Assembly: GCF_006539185.1 (NCBI RefSeq) | Contig: NZ_BJMN01000027.1 | Location: 1-64,000, forward strand | Direction: 5' to 3' | From: Streptomyces gardneri | Lineage (GTDB): Bacteria; Actinomycetota; Actinomycetes; Streptomycetales; Streptomycetaceae | Length of the DNA: 64,000 bases | In this document: positions 9,732-17,595 of the stretch, piece by piece | Layout: each line of letters starts with the position of its first letter | Position numbering within the stretch: position 1 is the first letter of the stretch | Program-made: the position numbers and the translations under genes | Notes under the pieces: model-generated | Database searches by the model: none | The model's input: only the letters and a program-made list of their open reading frames with translations | What the model was told of the DNA's origin: nothing

Positions 9732-10400
9732 TCAGAGGCTGCGGGCGAAGATGTCGCCGTGGGTGGTGGTGGCACGGATGGTCAGGGCGGGCGCGCCGTC
9801 GGTGTTCTGAAGGGCGTTGTGGATCCGGCCCAGCGTGGTGCCGGCGTCGAGGCCGACGGAGACTCCGTGGGCGGCGCCGACGGTCACGTCGCCGGACACG
9901 GTGCGCAGCGTCACCACGCCGTGCACCGCTTCGGCGATGTGGATGTCGCCCTTCTCGGTGGTGATCTCGCCGGGGCCGCCGAGACGGCCGACCGTGATGT
10001 CACCGGCGAGGAGGGCGAGGCGGGCGCTCGCGGTCTCGTCGAGCTTGACGGCGCCGTTCGAGCTTTCGAAGGTGACGTCGCCGAGCCGTCCTTCGCCGAG
10101 GAGTTCGGCGCTCGCCGACGTCGCCTGGACGTGGGAGCCGGCGGGCACCCGGACGGTCACCTCGACCGAACCGGAGCTGCCGAGGACCCGGTTCTTCGCG
10201 TCCGGCGCCTCGACCCGCAGGACGCCGTCGGCGTAGGCGATCCCGGTCTCCTCGGCCGCCTTCACGTCGCGGCTCTTCGAGGCGTCCAGGGGCAGGACCT
10301 CGACCGTGGTGTCGGTGCGGTCGGCGGCGATGGTCCGGATCCGTCCGGCGGGGATGTCGAGGACGACGGAGACCAGGGTGGGGGTGTCGAATTTCTGCAT
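9732..10400 (-). CDS. DUF4097-type beta-strand repeat protein
   Basis: A 222-aa protein beginning QKFDTPTLVSVVLDIPAGRI and built of short repeated beta strands (VTFESSNGAVKLDET, GDITVGRLGGPGEITTEKGD, VSGDVTVGAAHG). This is the DUF4097/adhesin-like solenoid pattern. No signal peptide or membrane anchor is visible. ATG 10400 follows GGAGAG; ATG 10415 is an alternative five codons upstream. It is transcribed divergently from the HTH regulator at 10625, and this pair is common in Streptomyces. The AT-rich space between them holds a perfect operator-like palindrome, so the regulator probably controls this gene. The molecular function is unknown. Confidence 0.8.
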   Translation of the reverse strand: MQKFDTPTLVSVVLDIPAGRIRTIAADRTDTTVEVLPLDASKSRDVKAAEETGIAYADGVLRVEAPDAKNRVLGSSGSVEVTVRVPAGSHVQATSASAELLGEGRLGDVTFESSNGAVKLDETASARLALLAGDITVGRLGGPGEITTEKGDIHIAEAVHGVVTLRTVSGDVTVGAAHGVSVGLDAGTTLGRIHNALQNTDGAPALTIRATTTHGDIFARSL

Positions 10401-10536
10401 GGCGCTCTCCCGCATTCCGCTGTTTCTGATGATGGAAACGCTACGTTGCCTTCAATGTATCTACAACATCAAGGTTGCGGATTTTTTCTATCAATGCAGG
10501 TCAAGGCAGCTTTATTGTTGCAATGAAAATGGACCT

Positions 10537-10569
10537 CAATGCAACGAGAGCCTTGCGTTCGTTGCATTG
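10537..10569. promoter_or_regulatory. Operator-like inverted repeat between the DUF4097 gene and the HTH regulator
   Basis: A perfect 11-bp inverted repeat, CAATGCAACGA (10537-10547) and TCGTTGCATTG (10559-10569), with an 11-bp spacer. Related half sites recur nearby (GTTGCAATGA near 10517-10526). It lies 55 bp before the regulator start, in a notably AT-rich stretch, and is the best candidate for autoregulation by the 10625 product. Confidence 0.65.
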
Positions 10570-10624
10570 AATGGACGGCGAACGCTAGGTTCGACGCCTC
10601 AGGGACACGTGAAGGGAGACCGCG

Positions 10625-11359
10625 ATGCCGGGAGGCAGGCTCACTCAGCAGGAACGCCGGCGGATCGCGCTGGGGCTGGCCGACGGCCTCGCCTACGCGG
10701 AGATCGCCCGGCGTCTCGACCGTCCGCCCTCGACCGTCACGCGCGAGGTGATGCGCAACGGTGGTCCCACCGCCTACCGCGCCGACCTGGCCCACCGCGC
10801 CACCGAACGCCGGGCCCGCCGCCGAAGGCAGGGCCCGCCGCAGAGAACGCAAGTGCGCCCACCCGTCCACGGACGCGAAAGGGAAGCCGTCCGGGAGTAC
10901 GAGGAGACGTTCACCAACGTCCTCGTGGCCACGGGCCTGCCCGCCATGATGGCCCGTGTCATGGCCGGTCTCACCCTCGCCGAGGCCGGCAGCCTCACCG
11001 CAGCCGAACTCGCCCGGCATCTCCAGGTCAGCCCGGCATCCGTCTCCAAAGCGGTGGCATTCCTCGACAGCCACGGCCTCATCGGCCGGGAACGCGGTGA
11101 ACGCCGCCACGAGCGCTACACCGTCGACGACGAGGTCTGGTTCCGGACGATCACGGCGACCGCCCGTTCCACCGCCCAGCTCGTCGAAACCGCAAAGCAA
11201 GGCGTCGGTGTCCTCGGCGCCCATAGCCGGGCCGCCGCGCGCCTCGGGGACATCGCCCGCGTCCTCGACTTCGTCTCCGAGAGCCTCAATCGGACCGCGA
11301 TGGAGGCCCGTGAGATCCTCCGCGGGCATGCCGAAACGACATCGGACGGCGCGACCTGA
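10625..11359 (+). CDS. GbsR/MarR-type regulator with an extra N-terminal IS30-like HTH
   Basis: 244 aa with two DNA-binding modules. Residues ~5-45 (LTQQERRRIALGLADGLAYA, then EIARRLDRPPSTVTREV) match the HTH_38 helix-turn-helix known from IS30-type transposases. Residues ~85-170 form a GbsR/MarR winged helix (LTAAELARHLQVSPASVSKA, then VAFLDSHGLIGRERGERR). A basic linker (RATERRARRRRQG) joins them. ATG 10625 follows GGGAGACCGCG. It is divergent from the DUF4097 gene and faces the palindrome at 10537-10569. The co-occurrence with DUF4097 suggests a local one-component switch; the ligand is unknown. Confidence 0.85.
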   Translation: MPGGRLTQQERRRIALGLADGLAYAEIARRLDRPPSTVTREVMRNGGPTAYRADLAHRATERRARRRRQGPPQRTQVRPPVHGREREAVREYEETFTNVLVATGLPAMMARVMAGLTLAEAGSLTAAELARHLQVSPASVSKAVAFLDSHGLIGRERGERRHERYTVDDEVWFRTITATARSTAQLVETAKQGVGVLGAHSRAAARLGDIARVLDFVSESLNRTAMEAREILRGHAETTSDGAT

Positions 11360-11374
11360 CGGGCAGGGCGGAGG

Positions 11375-11752
11375 TCAGCTCCCGGCGGGGGGAATCCACT
11401 CCGCGAGCTGGACCACGACGCCGTTGGGGTCGGTGAGCTCCAGCAGCTGCTCGCCCCAAGGCTCGTGGTGCAGGGGGGCGGTGATGTTGGCGCCTTCCCG
11501 CCGCAGCCGCGCGTACTCGGCGGCGACATCGGTGACGGCGAAGGACACCAGCACCCCGACCGGACCCCGGCCGGGCGGCAGTTCGAGGTCTCGCTGCCGT
11601 AACAGGATGTCCGGGGCGGCGTCGTCGCGGCCGAGGGCCAGGGACTCCTCGTCCGCGAGCACCTCCCGGTAGCCGAGGTGCGTGGTGAAGAACCGGCCGG
11701 AGGCGGCCGGATCGGCGACGCTCAGCGTCACGGTGGAAGCGACGATGTTCAT
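11375..11752 (-). CDS. VOC/glyoxalase-like protein
   Basis: A 125-aa single vicinal-oxygen-chelate module: VASTVTLSVADPAASGRFFT, then VLVSFAVTDVAAEYARL, and a C-terminal LLELTDPNGVVVQLAEW strand. These proteins act as dioxygenases, glyoxalases or drug-binding resistance proteins; the substrate cannot be read from sequence. ATG 11752 is chosen because upstream in-frame sequence is not VOC-like and a GGGGG site lies upstream. It converges with the regulator at 10625, and its stop is 13 bp from that gene's stop. Confidence 0.8.
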   Translation of the reverse strand: MNIVASTVTLSVADPAASGRFFTTHLGYREVLADEESLALGRDDAAPDILLRQRDLELPPGRGPVGVLVSFAVTDVAAEYARLRREGANITAPLHHEPWGEQLLELTDPNGVVVQLAEWIPPAGS

Positions 11753-12041
11753 CGCGATCGGTACCCCCTGGTGGTGGGAACGGGCATCTCTGCGTTGCTC
11801 CTTGGTCTGCTTGCTCCGGGAACGGATCAAGCATCCCGACACCGTGAAGGGGGAACAACAGCCGATCACGCAACGGTCGTTAACCCGGTGGTTGACGATC
11901 CCGCGGCCGACCAGGACGGCCCGGGGCTCACTTGGCCCAGTTCCGTGAAGATCATCTGTTCATTGCGACGGGGTGTCCGGTTGTGCGACGCTGACCGCTG
12001 CTCGAACGGGGTCGAGCTGCTGCTCAACGGGGTAGGTACGC

Positions 12042-12944
12042 GTGGAACTGCGGGACATCGAGATCTTCCTGACGCTCGCCGAGGAGCTCCACTTCGGGCG
12101 GACGGCGGCGCGGTTGCACGTCTCGGTAGCCCGGGTCAGTCAGGCCATCAAGAAGCAGGAGCGCGGCATCGGCGCGGAGCTGTTCCTGCGCGACAGCCGC
12201 AACGTACAGCTCACGCCCGCCGGCGCCCAGCTGCGGATGGACCTCGCGCCGATCTACCGGGGGCTGCAGAAGAGCCTGGAACGCGCCAGGCTGGCCGCCC
12301 AGGGCAAGACCGACGTGCTGCGGATCGGCATGATCCCCGGCAACGCCTACGACCTCCGCCACTACTGGGAGACCTTCCGCACCCGCCATCCGCAATGGGG
12401 TCTGAGAATCCGTCACGCTCCGTTCTACGAGCCCTTCGCGGGCCTGCGCCGGGGCGACATGGACATCCTGGTCGCCTGGCTTCCCGTCCTGGAACCCGAC
12501 CTGGTCACCGGCCCCTCGCTGTTCACCGACACCAGGTTGCTGGCCGTCGGGCTGGACCACGAACTCGCCGGACGGTCCTCGGCGGTCCTGGAGATGCTCG
12601 GCGACTACCCGCACGCCGCGGTCCCCGATCTCCCCGCCTACTGGTCCGACGCCTACACCCCACCGCACACCCCCAAGGGGCGCAACATCGTGCGCGGTCC
12701 CAGAGTCGAGACCACCGACGACATCTTCGGGTTGATCACCGCCGGAGAGGCCGTCATCCCCTTCCCAGCGCACGTGCGGCGGTTCTGGGCCCGCCCGGAC
12801 GTCTCCTGGCTGCCCATCCCCGACATGCACTCCCTGACCTACGGGCTCGTCTGGCGCGGCGAGACCGAGACCGACCTGATCCGCGCCTTCGCCGCCGTCG
12901 TACGCGACCTCGGCGGGTTCCGGCAGGACGCGCCCGAGGTGTGA
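12042..12944 (+). CDS. LysR-family regulator (copy 1)
   Basis: 300 aa. The N-terminal winged HTH (RDIEIFLTLAEELHFGRTAA, then RLHVSVARVSQAIKKQE) is followed by a substrate-binding domain. GTG 12042 follows GGGGTAGGTAC. The HTH is close to that of the second LysR gene at 15156 (both contain LAEELHFGRTA-RLHV). No divergent target sits directly next to it: the 290 bp upstream separates it from the VOC gene on the other strand, so the VOC gene is the likeliest target. The effector is unknown. Confidence 0.88.
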   Translation: MELRDIEIFLTLAEELHFGRTAARLHVSVARVSQAIKKQERGIGAELFLRDSRNVQLTPAGAQLRMDLAPIYRGLQKSLERARLAAQGKTDVLRIGMIPGNAYDLRHYWETFRTRHPQWGLRIRHAPFYEPFAGLRRGDMDILVAWLPVLEPDLVTGPSLFTDTRLLAVGLDHELAGRSSAVLEMLGDYPHAAVPDLPAYWSDAYTPPHTPKGRNIVRGPRVETTDDIFGLITAGEAVIPFPAHVRRFWARPDVSWLPIPDMHSLTYGLVWRGETETDLIRAFAAVVRDLGGFRQDAPEV

Positions 12945-12954
12945 AAATCCCAGG

Positions 12955-13141
12955 TCAGCGCACCCGTCCCCGGGCCTTCAGGCGGGCGGCCGGGACCTCC
13001 GGCGCGTCCAGGCGGTCTCCGTCGTCCTTCACCTCGCCGAAGCGGTCGCTCGTCATCCACTCCTCGCGGGCCTTGCGGATCTCCTCGTCCGTGCGGCCCA
13101 CGAAGTTCCACTACGCCTCCCACCAACGCCAGATCTCCGCA
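12955..13141 (-). pseudogene. Pirin-family protein, C-terminal remnant with in-frame stop
   Basis: Reading the minus strand up to the TGA at 12955-12957 gives EIWRWWEA, a TAG, WNFVGRTDEEIRKAREEW, then FGEVKDDGDRLDAPEVPAAR. This is the C-terminal end typical of actinobacterial pirins (W-NFV-RT-EEI--AREEW). The TAG at 13111-13113 replaces what is usually a Met or Tyr codon. Nothing upstream continues the cupin core, so only about 60 codons survive. Intact pirins are cupin proteins that bind Fe or act on quercetin. Confidence 0.75.
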
Positions 13142-14050
13142 GGTCAACGGCTTGCACAGAGCGCAGAGGTCAGCAAAGGGTCAGAATGAGCGTCTCGACG
13201 TTCCCGTGGGCTCCCCAACCCTGGAGTGCGGGGTCCATCAGGCGAATCCCACCACCTCGTGGTTCGACGACGCCGGGCTTCCTTCGGACCCCGACACCAC
13301 CAGGGCACTCGTGGCCGGGCCGCGAGCGCACCGGTAAGGACGCCGGCGGGGATTTCAGTCACCAGCGCAGGCAGGAATACCGCATGGATCGTATGACGGC
13401 CCGCTTGCACGCCCTCCGCAGAGCACGACCACTGAGGAGGGGCACCCATGACCGGACCTCAGGCGCTCACCACTGCTCCGACCCCCTGCTGGACCTCGCC
13501 CCGTGCCGCTCCCCCGCCCTGCTCGTCGAAGATCAGTACGAGGAACGCCGACGGCCTGCGGCACCATGGCGTTCCGGGACTGACGCGTCGGGAACTCGCC
13601 CTCCTGATGACCCCAGGCCCCCGTAACCGCCTGGTGGAATTCGGCGCGGTCCAGCGCAAGCTATGCCGGCGCGTCTGCACCGTGCCGGGCAGTACCCTGC
13701 CGGCGTAGAGGTGGTCCTGCTGATACCAGGAAGTCCGGGCGCACCTGTCCGGAGTCAGCCGATCGCGTTCCGGCGGCAGAATTTCGGCGACTACGAGATC
13801 CCCTCGCTGCACCTGAAGGAGGGATTGGAGCCCACGGGCCGCACGGGTTTCGGGCTGCATGTGCGCGGCTGACCGCCGACGACGGACAGGACGAGCCGGG
13901 GCGCGAACCCGAGAACAGCACGAGGGCCGTGGCGCTCGGCCTGGACCGAGCTGACCCGGCCGGTGAGCGCGGGCGCCGAGTCGGTCGGCCACGTCCGCCT
14001 GGGGTACGCGCGCCTCGTCCTCCCGGCAGTCCCTGGATGCGCAGATCGGC
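13142..14050. other. Degenerate region, no intact gene
   Basis: About 900 bp of broken reading frames. A strong ribosome site (GGAGGGG, 13435-13442) precedes ATG 13448, but the resulting frame lacks Streptomyces third-position GC bias along its length and matches no family I know. A plus-strand stretch (AFRRQNFGDYEIPSLHLKEG, about 13770-13828) reads like real protein but lacks a start. This is probably a graveyard inside the island. Confidence 0.45.
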
Positions 14051-14302
14051 CTAGTAGTACCACCACCCCGTGGCCATGAGCAGAGCGACGGCGTCGGCGT
14101 TGGCCAGGGCCGTCGCGAGGGATCCCTCCGAGGACTGCCGTCGACGCGTCTCCGGCCAGGCGTACAGCTCGCCGAGCGGCGAGTCGCCCTTCGGTTTCTT
14201 CGGAGGGACGCTGATCTGGTCAGGGAACTCGTTGGCCGGCCCCCGGTAGCCCTCGTTGACCTCGGCCGTCGCCGCAGGTGGGTCGCCGGACTCCCGGGTG
14301 CT
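14051..14302 (-). pseudogene. C-terminal fragment of an unknown protein
   Basis: An 83-codon minus-strand frame with good codon usage (NEGYRGPANEFPDQISVPPK, then SPLGELYAWPETRRRQ, ending in LLMATGWWYY and TAG 14051-14053). It is closed upstream by a TGA at 14303-14305 with no plausible start, so it is probably the tail of a larger, truncated gene. The family is not recognised. Confidence 0.35.
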
Positions 14303-14453
14303 TCATGAACGACCGCCTATCAACAGCACCGTCAGCGGGGTGCGCGCCGGTGTTGCCGCAGTGCGGGGGCGTCTGACGCGGGCGGCGGCCCGTACCAGGA
14401 ACGCGGCCGCGGCTGCGGGCGTGTGGCCGCCGTGCCCGCCGCGGGGCAGCGGG

Positions 14454-14999
14454 TCAGGCCGCCTTGGCCGGGCGGTAGTCGAGGACGATCGCGCCCGAGC
14501 TGAAGGACTGGGTACCCGCGAGCGTCCAGGTCTTCGGGGCGAGGCCGTCCATGAACAGGCGCTTGCCGGTGCCGACGGTCACCGGGTGGAGGAACAACTT
14601 GAGTTCGTCGACCATGTCGTGCTCGATCAGCGTGTTGACGAGCGTGGCGCTGCCGTAGACCAGAAGGTCGCCGCCCGGCTCGGCCTTGAGCTTGGCGACC
14701 TGTTCGACGACGTCGCCGTCGAGGATCGCGGCGTTCCAGGTCGCCGTCTGCAACGTGGTGGTGGCGACGTACTTGGGGATGTGGTTCATCCGCGCGGTGA
14801 ACTCGTCCGACTCGTCGCGCGGGGCCCACGCCTTCGCGAAGCTCTCGTACGTCGCGCGTCCCAGCAGCAGGGCGCGGCTCGCGCGCAGTTGGCCGTTCTG
14901 GTACTTGGCGTGCTCGTCGTTCCAGAACGGGCCGGTCCAGGCGGGGTCCTCGACCACGCCGTCCATCGTGATGTACATGACCGCAACGACCTTGCTCAT
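14454..14999 (-). CDS. DHFR/RibD C-terminal-like reductase (copy 2)
   Basis: 181 aa, beginning SKVVAVMYITMDGVVEDP, with SRALLLGRATYESFAKAW and MVDELKLFLHPVTVGTGKRL. It belongs to the same family as the gene at 6698. ATG 14999 follows GGAGAC. It is divergent from the LysR gene at 15156, with about 150 bp between them, the usual layout of a LysR regulator and its target. It is probably a cytoplasmic NADPH-dependent reductase of unknown substrate. Confidence 0.85.
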   Translation of the reverse strand: MSKVVAVMYITMDGVVEDPAWTGPFWNDEHAKYQNGQLRASRALLLGRATYESFAKAWAPRDESDEFTARMNHIPKYVATTTLQTATWNAAILDGDVVEQVAKLKAEPGGDLLVYGSATLVNTLIEHDMVDELKLFLHPVTVGTGKRLFMDGLAPKTWTLAGTQSFSSGAIVLDYRPAKAA

Positions 15000-15155
15000 G
15001 CGGAAGTCTCCGTTTCGCAGCATGGGGGAATCCGCTCCGAGGCCCCGGGGGCCCTTCGGACGCGACCCCTTCAGCGTGCAAGATCGGCGCACGGCGCAAC
15101 AAGACACGACCGAGCCACGCTACGTTGAGCACGATTAAACGACCAAGGGGTGGGC

Positions 15156-16061
15156 ATGCTGGAACGGATCGAGCTCGAAGCGTTTCTCATACTCGCCGAG
15201 GAGCTGCACTTCGGACGCACCGCGGAACGCCTGCACGTCACGACCGGCCGGATCAGCCAGACCATCCGCAAACTCGAACGCCGTGTCGGCGGCCCGCTGT
15301 TCGAACGCAACAGCCGCAAGGTGACGCTGACCGCGCTTGGTGAGCATCTGCGCGACGACCTGCGCCCCGCGTACGACCAGATCGCCGCCGGGCTCGCACA
15401 GGCGGTCGAGACGACCCGCGGCGTGCGCATCAAGGGTGTGGTGCGCGTCGGCTTCTCCGGGGCGTGGTGCGGCAACCTGCTCGTCAAGGCCGCCGACCTG
15501 TTCCGCGTGCGCCATCCGGACAGCGTGGTGGAGATCCAGGAGATCCAGCTCCTCGACCCGCTCGGCCGCATGCGGGCCGGCGAAGTGGACCTGCAGCTCA
15601 CCGAGTTCCCCATCGTCGAACCCGACATCGTGCAGGGTCCGCTGATGTTCGCCGAGCCGCGCGGACTGCTGGTGCCCGCAGGCCACCCCTTCGCAGCCAA
15701 GGACTCCGTCTCGATGGAAGACCTCGCCGACACGACGCTGGTCACGATCGCCTCGGAACACATCCCCGAATACTGGATGGACTACTACTTCCCGCGCAGA
15801 ACCCCATCCGGCCGGCCCATCCCGCAGGGGCCGGCCACCCGCTTCTGGCCCGAGGTCCTGGTCCACGTCAGCATGGGCGTCGGCGTCAGCACGGTGGCAA
15901 TGCGCGCCCAGGACTTCCACTCCCGCCCAGGCCTGGCCTTCGTCCCGCTGCACGACGCCCCACCGATCGACTACGGCTTCCTGTGGCCCCGCACCGGCCT
16001 GAACCCGGTCGCCTCGACCTACCTCGACATCGTCCACGAGCTCGCCACGCCCATCCGCTGA
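15156..16061 (+). CDS. LysR-family regulator (copy 2)
   Basis: 301 aa. HTH at residues ~5-60 (LEAFLILAEELHFGRTAERL, then TTGRISQTIRKLERRVG), followed by a LysR substrate-binding domain (VRVGFSGAWCGNLL). ATG 15156 is preferred over GTG 15150 because the AAGGGG ribosome site overlaps the latter. It is divergent from the DHFR-like gene at 14454 and probably regulates it. It is paralogous to the LysR at 12042, so the island carries two LysR genes and two DHFR-like genes. Confidence 0.88.
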   Translation: MLERIELEAFLILAEELHFGRTAERLHVTTGRISQTIRKLERRVGGPLFERNSRKVTLTALGEHLRDDLRPAYDQIAAGLAQAVETTRGVRIKGVVRVGFSGAWCGNLLVKAADLFRVRHPDSVVEIQEIQLLDPLGRMRAGEVDLQLTEFPIVEPDIVQGPLMFAEPRGLLVPAGHPFAAKDSVSMEDLADTTLVTIASEHIPEYWMDYYFPRRTPSGRPIPQGPATRFWPEVLVHVSMGVGVSTVAMRAQDFHSRPGLAFVPLHDAPPIDYGFLWPRTGLNPVASTYLDIVHELATPIR

Positions 16062-16321
16062 CCGCTCCGTCGGCTGGCTCCGCGCCGACGGCAACCCCGA
16101 ATTCGACCTCGACGCCCGGAACACCGGACGCGTTCGCGAGTGTCGGCTTTCCCTTCCTCAACGAATCGTGTCCGCCGGGTCGTCTCTGAACAGGGCGAAC
16201 GCGATTGGTTGAGAAACGACAGGGGCGGGGCATGTCAAAGACGATCGCTGATCTGCCCTCTCGGGTCCATGCCGGCGCTGGCTCGTAGTTCACCGGTGCC
16301 GGCAGGTCCCGACCGGGGAAC

Positions 16322-16640
16322 GCTCACTCGGCGGCCTGTTCCACCGCCAGGGCCAGATGCCCGAGTTCCTCGCACACGGCGTCGGTGGCGCGGGGGCGTG
16401 GTGAGTGAGGATGCGGGTGAACAGGTAGACCGCCTCGGCTGGGCGAACACATCGAGGCGGATGGCGGTGGCATCGTGGTGCCGGCCGGTCGCGCGGCGAG
16501 TGGTGACCAGGACCCGGCCGCCCGGCATGCGGTCCAGGAGCGGGCGGATGTCTCCGAGGTCCTCGACGTTGTCCCGTACGAGCAGCCATCCGTCATGGCC
16601 AGTGAGCCGGGCTACCGCGCGTTCGATCTGCAAGTCGGCT
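16322..16640 (-). pseudogene. NB-ARC/STAND ATPase fragment, frameshifted
   Basis: Three minus-strand frames add up to part of an NB-ARC domain. WLLVRDNVEDLGDIRPLLDR is kinase 2, GGRVLVTTRRATG is kinase 3, then after a shift AEAVYLFTRILTHHAPAP, and after another shift VCEELGHLALAVEQAAE, the GLPL-type motif. Two frameshifts in 250 bases and the absence of a P-loop, sensor-2 and repeat region show a relic. Relatives are AfsR-like or TPR-containing STAND regulators. A further readable scrap (HQDVERLLLNELAALVNEG) lies near 16690-16745 and may be from the same gene. Confidence 0.7.
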
Positions 16641-17018
16641 GTAACCCGACCAATCCGGGCTGCAGGGCCCGCGCCGGCGAGGCCATCCCCTCGTTGACGA
16701 GGGCGGCGAGTTCATTCAGCAGAAGACGCTCCACGTCCTGGTGACGGAGGGCGCCGGACAGCGGCTTCGGCGCCCTCGCCGGCATAGGTGCCGACCGCGC
16801 CGTCGGAGAGGAGGCCCGCCAGGCGACCGGGTGAGGGTCACACATATTCGGCGCGGTGTGCGGCGTGTCACATGCAGGAGCCGTGGGATCGCCGTGGGAT
16901 CATCGTCGTGGCTCCACACCCAAGCTCCGCCTGAAACCCCAGGTCAAGAAGGTCGGGGCCCGGCGAGGCAGGCCAGGGCCGCTCGTTTCGCCGCACCGAT
17001 GCGAGGCGATCGCCGCAC
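16641..17018. other. Right end of the island, no gene
   Basis: About 380 bp between the NB-ARC relic and the hairpin next to the tRNA. Apart from the short STAND-like scrap near 16690-16745 I see no coding signal, and no integrase or excisionase on this side. Confidence 0.45.
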
Positions 17019-17048
17019 GCGAAAGCGCCCCTCCCGGGGAGTTTTCGC
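17019..17048 (-). terminator. Hairpin just beyond the tRNA 3' flank
   Basis: GCGAAAGCGCCCC and GGGGAGTTTTCGC form a 13-bp stem with two imperfect pairs and a 4-base loop, ending 2 bp before the att-like repeat. It could terminate the minus-strand tRNA transcript or mark the element end. There is no T-run. Confidence 0.4.
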
Positions 17049-17049
17049 A

Positions 17050-17094
17050 GGTCAGAACGTTTTTCTATGGTGGGGCGGGTGGGACTCGAACCCA
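17050..17094. repeat. att-like repeat (right copy, within the intact tRNA)
   Basis: The right-hand partner of 2828-2872, identical at 43 of 45 positions. It spans 18 bp of flank plus the CCA end, acceptor 3' strand and most of the T arm of the intact tRNA gene. The interval between the copies is about 14.2 kb. Confidence 0.8.
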
Positions 17095-17144
17095 CGGCCG
17101 ACGGATTATGAGTCCGCTGCTCTAACCGGCTGAGCTACCGCCCC
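17068..17144 (-). tRNA. tRNA with CAU anticodon (Ile2 or Met)
   Basis: The minus strand folds as a tRNA: acceptor GGGGCGG/CCGCCCC with A discriminator and encoded CCA, D arm GCTCAGCCGGTTAGAGC, anticodon loop CTCATAA, and T arm GTGGGTTCGAGTCCCAC. The anticodon is CAU. The body is not that of an initiator, so it is either elongator Met or tRNA-Ile2 with C34 modified to lysidine. I cannot decide between them by eye. Its 3' end is the integration target for the island on its left. Confidence 0.9.
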
Positions 17145-17276
17145 GAACGGTGAGGCGCGTACATGTGTGCGCGCCGTCTGCCGCAGCATAGCCGCTCATA
17201 CGATCTCCTGCTCCGGAAGATCGGCTCTGCTGACCATGAAGACCTCGCCCCGGGGCGCATGGTTCCCCGAGACGCG

Positions 17277-17299
17277 AAAAAGGACCCCGAAGGGTCCTC
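17277..17299 (-). terminator. Rho-independent terminator of the tRNA-Asn operon
   Basis: On the minus strand AGGACCC-TTCG-GGGTCCT forms a stable stem with a UUCG tetraloop, followed by TTTT. It lies 11 bp downstream of the 3' end of the second tRNA-Asn. Confidence 0.85.
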
Positions 17300-17309
17300 T
17301 TCCGTTCCG

Positions 17310-17382
17310 CTCCCCCGACTGGACTCGAACCAGTAACCCTCCGGTTAACAGCCGAATGCTCTGCCAATTGAGCTACAGGGGA
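17310..17382 (-). tRNA. tRNA-Asn (GTT), copy 2
   Basis: 73 bases, acceptor TCCCCTG/CGGGGGA with discriminator G, anticodon loop CTGTTAA (GUU), T loop GGTTCGAGTCC. The CCA is not encoded. It is separated by 5 bp from the upstream copy and differs from it mainly in the anticodon stem and variable region (CATTCGG versus CAGCCGG). Confidence 0.93.
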
Positions 17383-17387
17383 TCGCG

Positions 17388-17460
17388 CTCCCCCGACTGG
17401 ACTCGAACCAGTAACCTGCCGGTTAACAGCCGGCTGCTCTGCCAATTGAGCTACAGGGGA
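17388..17460 (-). tRNA. tRNA-Asn (GTT), copy 1
   Basis: 73 bases with the same acceptor, D-arm and T-arm sequence as its neighbour; anticodon loop CTGTTAA. It is first in the minus-strand direction, so the pair is probably one transcript ending at the terminator 17277-17299. Confidence 0.93.
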
Positions 17461-17595
17461 TTGCTGCGTTGCACCGAACGGACCCCGTCCGGCTGACCGG
17501 GAGGGCGCTCGCTCGCTGCGAGACATACATTAGCGCAAGCAGGGGGGTGCTCCGCCAATCGGTATCCCCAGGGCCTCCAGGGAAGGATCGCAGCC

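Noticed and set aside
13448..13708. Small plus-strand frame after a strong GGAGGGG ribosome-like site
   Set aside because: No family pattern, uneven third-position GC, and it lies among gene relics. Kept only as part of a degenerate region.
17310..17460. Tandem near-identical 73-bp units as a possible repeat array or CRISPR
   Set aside because: Both units fold as tRNA-Asn with a GUU anticodon, so the repetition is two tRNA genes. No CRISPR array was seen anywhere in the window.
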